In this document: positions 63,164 through 64,000 of the stretch, piece after piece
Layout: each line of letters starts with the position of its first letter
How positions within the stretch are numbered: the first letter of the stretch is position 1
From: Paenibacillus sp. FSL H8-0079
GTDB taxonomy: Bacteria > Bacillota > Bacilli > Paenibacillales > Paenibacillaceae
Assembly: GCF_037991315.1 (NCBI RefSeq)
Contig: NZ_CP150300.1
Location: 868,001 to 932,000, forward strand
Reading direction: 5' to 3'
Length of the DNA stretch: 64,000 nucleotides
Notes under the pieces: model-generated
Told to the model about the DNA's origin: nothing
The model's database searches: none
The model's input: the letters and a program-made list of their open reading frames with translations, nothing else
Position numbers and translations under genes: made by a program

Positions 63164-64000
63164 TCAGTCTTCTTCCATTTGTTTTAAACGTAACCGCATG
63201 CCCTCCTGCAGCAGGTTAATGCCATCTACAATCTGGCTCCATTCGGGATTCATCACCTTGCACAGCTTGTTAAAACGCAGAATGCGATCGGTCACGGAGT
63301 CCAGCATAAATCGGGCCTGTTTACGAAAAAATACTTCAGGTGCTACGGCATGCTCAGCACTGGCGTACATCAACACAAAGTCCCACACCATGCTTTGCAC
63401 AGCAGGGCTGTCGATAGCCCACCGCTTGTCCAGCGCTTCGGTAGTGCGAATGCGAATAGCCTCCATTTTTTTCACCCAGACGTCCGCTTCGACTTGTGGC
63501 TGATTCGCCATAATGAAGAACGGAACCTCCAGCCGAGCCAGATCCGCCCAATAGGCCGGATCATTGATCAGTTCCTGAATTTCCTTCCAGGCCAGTGTTT
63601 GCTGAGCCGTCAGTTTCGTATCTTTCATCATGTATTTATCGAAAAAGTGTAGAAACGATACTCTCCAATCCTGCGGAATGCTGTCCAGCAGATGAGATTC
63701 ATCCACCTTGGCAGCAACGAATTGTTTCCGACTGCTCGCATGGGCCGTTAGGGATTCAACCAGACTGGAGATGTAGGTAAGAGACTGTTCCGAATGCAGT
63801 GAAGTGTCTTCTTCATGCTGCTTCGCTTGCTGCAAAACGGAGAGCATGGAATTCATCGTGCCGATCTGGGTTTCCAAGGCTTCAATCTGCAGATCTAACG
63901 CCTGTGCTACCGCCAGTTCACCAGACATGAGCTTTCGAATATCCGGTATGCTGAAATTCAGATAACGAAGCGTTGTAATGAGTTCGAGTTGCCACAGGTC
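63164..64000 (-). CDS. MerR-family regulator (5' end outside window)
   Basis: The minus-strand frame stays open to the window edge. The first visible residues (LWQLELITTLRYLNFSIPDI followed by RKLMSGELAVAQAL) are the second helix-turn-helix part of a MerR DNA-binding domain, followed by the dimerisation helix LDLQIEALETQIGTMNSMLS. The remaining 200 residues form a helical effector domain of TipAS-like size (WRVSFLHFFDKYMMKDTKL, EVDAWVKKME-like region). The ligand cannot be told. It converges on the hydrolase gene with 26 bp between stops. Confidence 0.82.
   Translation of the reverse strand, partial: DLWQLELITTLRYLNFSIPDIRKLMSGELAVAQALDLQIEALETQIGTMNSMLSVLQQAKQHEEDTSLHSEQSLTYISSLVESLTAHASSRKQFVAAKVDESHLLDSIPQDWRVSFLHFFDKYMMKDTKLTAQQTLAWKEIQELINDPAYWADLARLEVPFFIMANQPQVEADVWVKKMEAIRIRTTEALDKRWAIDSPAVQSMVWDFVLMYASAEHAVAPEVFFRKQARFMLDSVTDRILRFNKLCKVMNPEWSQIVDGINLLQEGMRLRLKQMEED

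Overview
The window looks like chromosomal DNA from a Paenibacillus-type Firmicute. The evidence is the moderate GC content, strong AGGAGG ribosome-binding sites with frequent TTG/GTG starts, three-module S-layer-homology (SLH) anchors, many AraC regulators, a 7TMR-DISM hybrid kinase paired with a BTAD response regulator, and a perfect Bacillus-type Fur box. Genus assignment is inference from protein style. No rRNA, tRNA, CRISPR array, prophage or plasmid gene was seen.

Region 1 (1-4.9 kb) is a ferric-siderophore uptake operon: an AraC regulator joined in frame to a substrate-binding lipoprotein, two FecCD permeases and a ferredoxin-NADP reductase. It has no ATPase gene. Region 2 (4.9-16.7 kb) is rearranged. 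A decayed ankyrin-repeat gene is joined head-on to a dus gene that has lost its 5' half. Then come a very large pseudokinase/AAA/LuxR regulator, a cell-wall SLH protein bracketed by two copies of a 65-bp terminator repeat, an IS1182-type element, and an intact ankyrin paralogue.

Region 3 (16.8-25.4 kb) is mostly housekeeping or unknown: an SF0329-like protein, a MetE-like methyltransferase, a radical SAM/SPASM protein next to a HemY/CgoX-type oxidase, a DNA alkylation repair protein, a lipoprotein with its partner, and a DUF4317 protein.

Region 4 (25.4-43.6 kb) is the most striking part. A hybrid sensor kinase with two kinase modules and a REC-BTAD regulator are divergent from a three-gene unit: an exported trypsin-like protease, a 1720-residue secreted Ig-like protein and a 2559-residue SLH-anchored surface protein. 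The layout suggests a regulated cell-surface assembly that I cannot match to a described system.

Region 5 (43.6-64 kb) holds a carbohydrate operon (AraC, GH105, GH112) probably acting on rhamnogalacturonan fragments, a tiny protein that is 45% methionine, an ArsR-SulP pair with ATTCAAA operator-like sites, a phosphotransferase, a DUF4003/leucine-rich-repeat pair, and a frameshifted secreted-protein gene. A second iron locus follows (Btr-like AraC-SBP regulator divergent from its cognate lipoprotein, with Fur boxes), then an amino-acid permease, a membrane-anchored alpha/beta hydrolase and a MerR regulator cut by the window end. A structured repeat of about 85 bp occurs at 4.9 kb and, inverted, at 55.7 kb.
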